Below are positions 62,778-64,000 of a stretch of 64,000 bases of DNA, in pieces (the stretch's first letter is position 1; each line of letters opens with the position of its first letter). Location: assembly GCF_900640175.1 (NCBI RefSeq), contig NZ_CAAAJC010000012.1, forward strand, positions 1-64,000, read 5' to 3'. A program made the translations under genes and the position numbers. This stretch comes from Legionella sp. W10-070 (GTDB taxonomy: Bacteria; Pseudomonadota; Gammaproteobacteria; Legionellales; Legionellaceae). The notes under the pieces are model-generated. The model worked only from the letters and a program-made list of their open reading frames with translations. It did not search any database and had not been told where the DNA came from.

Positions 62778-63986
62778 TTAGTTGGTTGTATGGTAACTTT
62801 TGTCCTCAGAAGAAACCAGATTTGCGATGAATTTTGCCCACTTATCCAATGCTTCCTTGCGCTCGGGTAGCATTTCATTTTTATTGTAGGTTGCCATGAT
62901 CTTGGGCATTTTATGACCTAAACATTTCTCAATCACAACAGGATCAATTCTTAGCGTTTCACCCAGCTGTGTGGCGAAGGTGCGGCGTAGATCGTGAGGT
63001 GTCCATTTTTCGATACCGATTCTATCTTGTAAGCGGATAACAGCTTTGGGTAAGGCGCGGTCGGAAAGGGGGCTTTGGCCATCTGCGCCGCTTATGACAT
63101 ACTCACCCATGCTGCAGTTGTATAACTCTCTAAATAGTGATTTGACTATGTCCGTTAAATGGACTCGCATGGTTATACCTGTTTTGGTGTTGACAGCGGG
63201 GATCGTCCATAGGGAGTTTTCGAAGTCAATCTCATTCCATTGGGCAATCCTAAGTTCCCCAGTACGAACGCCTGTTAATAGCAAAATCTTGATGGCATTG
63301 GTTATTTGTAATGAGACATGATGCTTGCCATTGCTGAGAAATTCCCATAGTTGCTTAATTTCATCAATGGTTAGGTACCGCTCTCTGGGTTTTTCGATAC
63401 CTCCGATGTCTCTGGCACGAATATAGATTGCTGGATTTATCTTAAGCTCGCCTCTGCTGACTGCATAATTAAATGCCTGCTTAATAGCGCTTAACACTTT
63501 ATTCGCATGCACATTTGAACCGCGAGCAACAATTGTATCTAATGCTCTTGTGATATCTTTGGCTTCTATTTCATCAATGTATTTCTCACCTATAAGAGGA
63601 ATAATATCGGCATTAATGAGCTGACGGATCTGCAGCGGTTGCTTTCTATGCTTGGAGATATAATTGTTATACCAACGATTAACCAGCTCTGTAACAGTAT
63701 TTTTATCTTCTTCAATTTCGGGCGATAAAACTTGTTTAGGATTGATAGATTGTCGTTTTAATTCCTTTAATTGAATAAATTTTGTTTTGGCATCTGCCAG
63801 GCTCATCTGTGGATAATGACCTAAACTGACTTTTTCAGTTTTATCATTTATCTTATAGCGATAAATCCATGTTTTCGTTCCTGCAGGAGAGACCTTAATA
63901 CCAAACCCTTGACCCTCGTATTCTTCATACTGCTTATTTGGACGAGGCTTTAAGTTTTTAATAAAGGTATTGGTAAAGTTGCTCAT
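62778..63986 (-). CDS. int: P4-type tyrosine integrase
   Basis: A 402-residue recombinase of normal length. It has an N-terminal DUF4102-type arm-binding domain (QGFGIKVSPAGTKTWIYRYKI) and a catalytic domain with Arg in LTGVRTGELR, HDLRRTFA (His-x-x-Arg), LGHKMPKIMATY with the nucleophile Tyr. It would integrate the element at a tRNA 3' end. Its start is 14 bp from the window edge, so its attachment site and promoter lie outside. Confidence 0.95.
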   Translation of the reverse strand: MSNFTNTFIKNLKPRPNKQYEEYEGQGFGIKVSPAGTKTWIYRYKINDKTEKVSLGHYPQMSLADAKTKFIQLKELKRQSINPKQVLSPEIEEDKNTVTELVNRWYNNYISKHRKQPLQIRQLINADIIPLIGEKYIDEIEAKDITRALDTIVARGSNVHANKVLSAIKQAFNYAVSRGELKINPAIYIRARDIGGIEKPRERYLTIDEIKQLWEFLSNGKHHVSLQITNAIKILLLTGVRTGELRIAQWNEIDFENSLWTIPAVNTKTGITMRVHLTDIVKSLFRELYNCSMGEYVISGADGQSPLSDRALPKAVIRLQDRIGIEKWTPHDLRRTFATQLGETLRIDPVVIEKCLGHKMPKIMATYNKNEMLPERKEALDKWAKFIANLVSSEDKSYHTTN

Positions 63987-64000
63987 AACAAGAATCCGTT

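Larger units (their letters stand above)
16781..64000. mobile_element. Integrative conjugative element with RP4/Trb-type transfer system and BREX cargo (right end outside window)
   Basis: From the 3' end of tRNA-Pro the gene content changes to AlpA-type regulator, oriT, tra/trb genes, lvr-type regulators, BREX and a P4-type integrase at 62778-63986. The content and layout resemble the Legionella Trb-type elements known to sit in tRNA-Pro. No copy of the tRNA 3' end is visible further right, so attR must be beyond 64000, or the integrase belongs to a second island abutting this one. The exact left junction is inferred to lie within the tRNA 3' end. Confidence 0.75.

Overview
The window looks like a Legionella-type gammaproteobacterial chromosome carrying a conjugative genomic island. 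Low G+C codon use, a fused branched-chain/2-oxoacid dehydrogenase E1, two Lcl-type (collagen-like adhesin C-terminal) proteins, LvrA/LvrB/LvrC-like genes next to an RP4-type Trb secretion system, and two possible Dot/Icm-effector-like proteins all point that way. The assignment comes from recognised families and synteny, not from a database search.

Positions 1-16.7 kb are ordinary chromosome. They hold the end of a 5S rRNA with its terminator, a GFA-family protein, a gamma-carbonic anhydrase, glutathione reductase, a possible papain-fold effector, an HlyD/ABC export operon, two hydrolases, a Cys-rich Val/Thr repeat lipoprotein, a FliK-like/FlhB-C-like pair, a fused E1 followed by a glutaryl-CoA-dehydrogenase-like enzyme, an acidic hypothetical protein and a secreted GH18 chitinase. 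A tRNA-Pro(GGG) gene (16704-16780) ends this part.

From the tRNA 3' end to the right edge (about 47 kb) the sequence is an integrative conjugative element of the Legionella Trb type. Its left end has integrase-arm-like repeats, an AlpA-type regulator and a small regulated cargo module (17.4-20.4 kb: thioesterase, MFS transporter, HTH repressor and a possible ligand-sensing protein, with shared TGATAT-N4-ATATCA operators). The DNA-processing genes traK-traL-traM and traJ-traI flank an oriT that closely resembles that of IncP plasmid RP4. After a SIR2-like/DUF4917 gene come a primase/ArdC-type protein, TraF, TraG and a complete trbB-trbL mating-pair set in RP4 order, all on the minus strand. 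Upstream of trbB lie an outer-membrane protein, two tandem Lcl_C proteins, a CsrA paralogue (LvrC/CsrT type), LvrB and LvrA, with a divergent S24-type repressor.

The right part (45-64 kb) is cargo: a complete type I BREX phage-defence operon (HTH regulator, brxA, brxB, brxC, pglX, pglZ, brxL) behind a near-consensus promoter, then a DUF2779 nuclease-like gene, a GNAT acetyltransferase, a 10-bp tandem repeat, an AlbA/Schlafen-type ATP-binding regulator and a P4-type tyrosine integrase at the edge. The right attachment site is not in the window.

The most unusual features are these: BrxL appears to end in a MITD1-like phospholipase-D-fold domain instead of a Lon protease domain; a perfect 30-bp palindrome and a 26-codon ORF lie between brxC and pglX; the TrbJ and TrbK proteins share a C-terminal tail; a Cys-rich ORF is nested inside traI; and three operator copies tie the left-end cargo module together.
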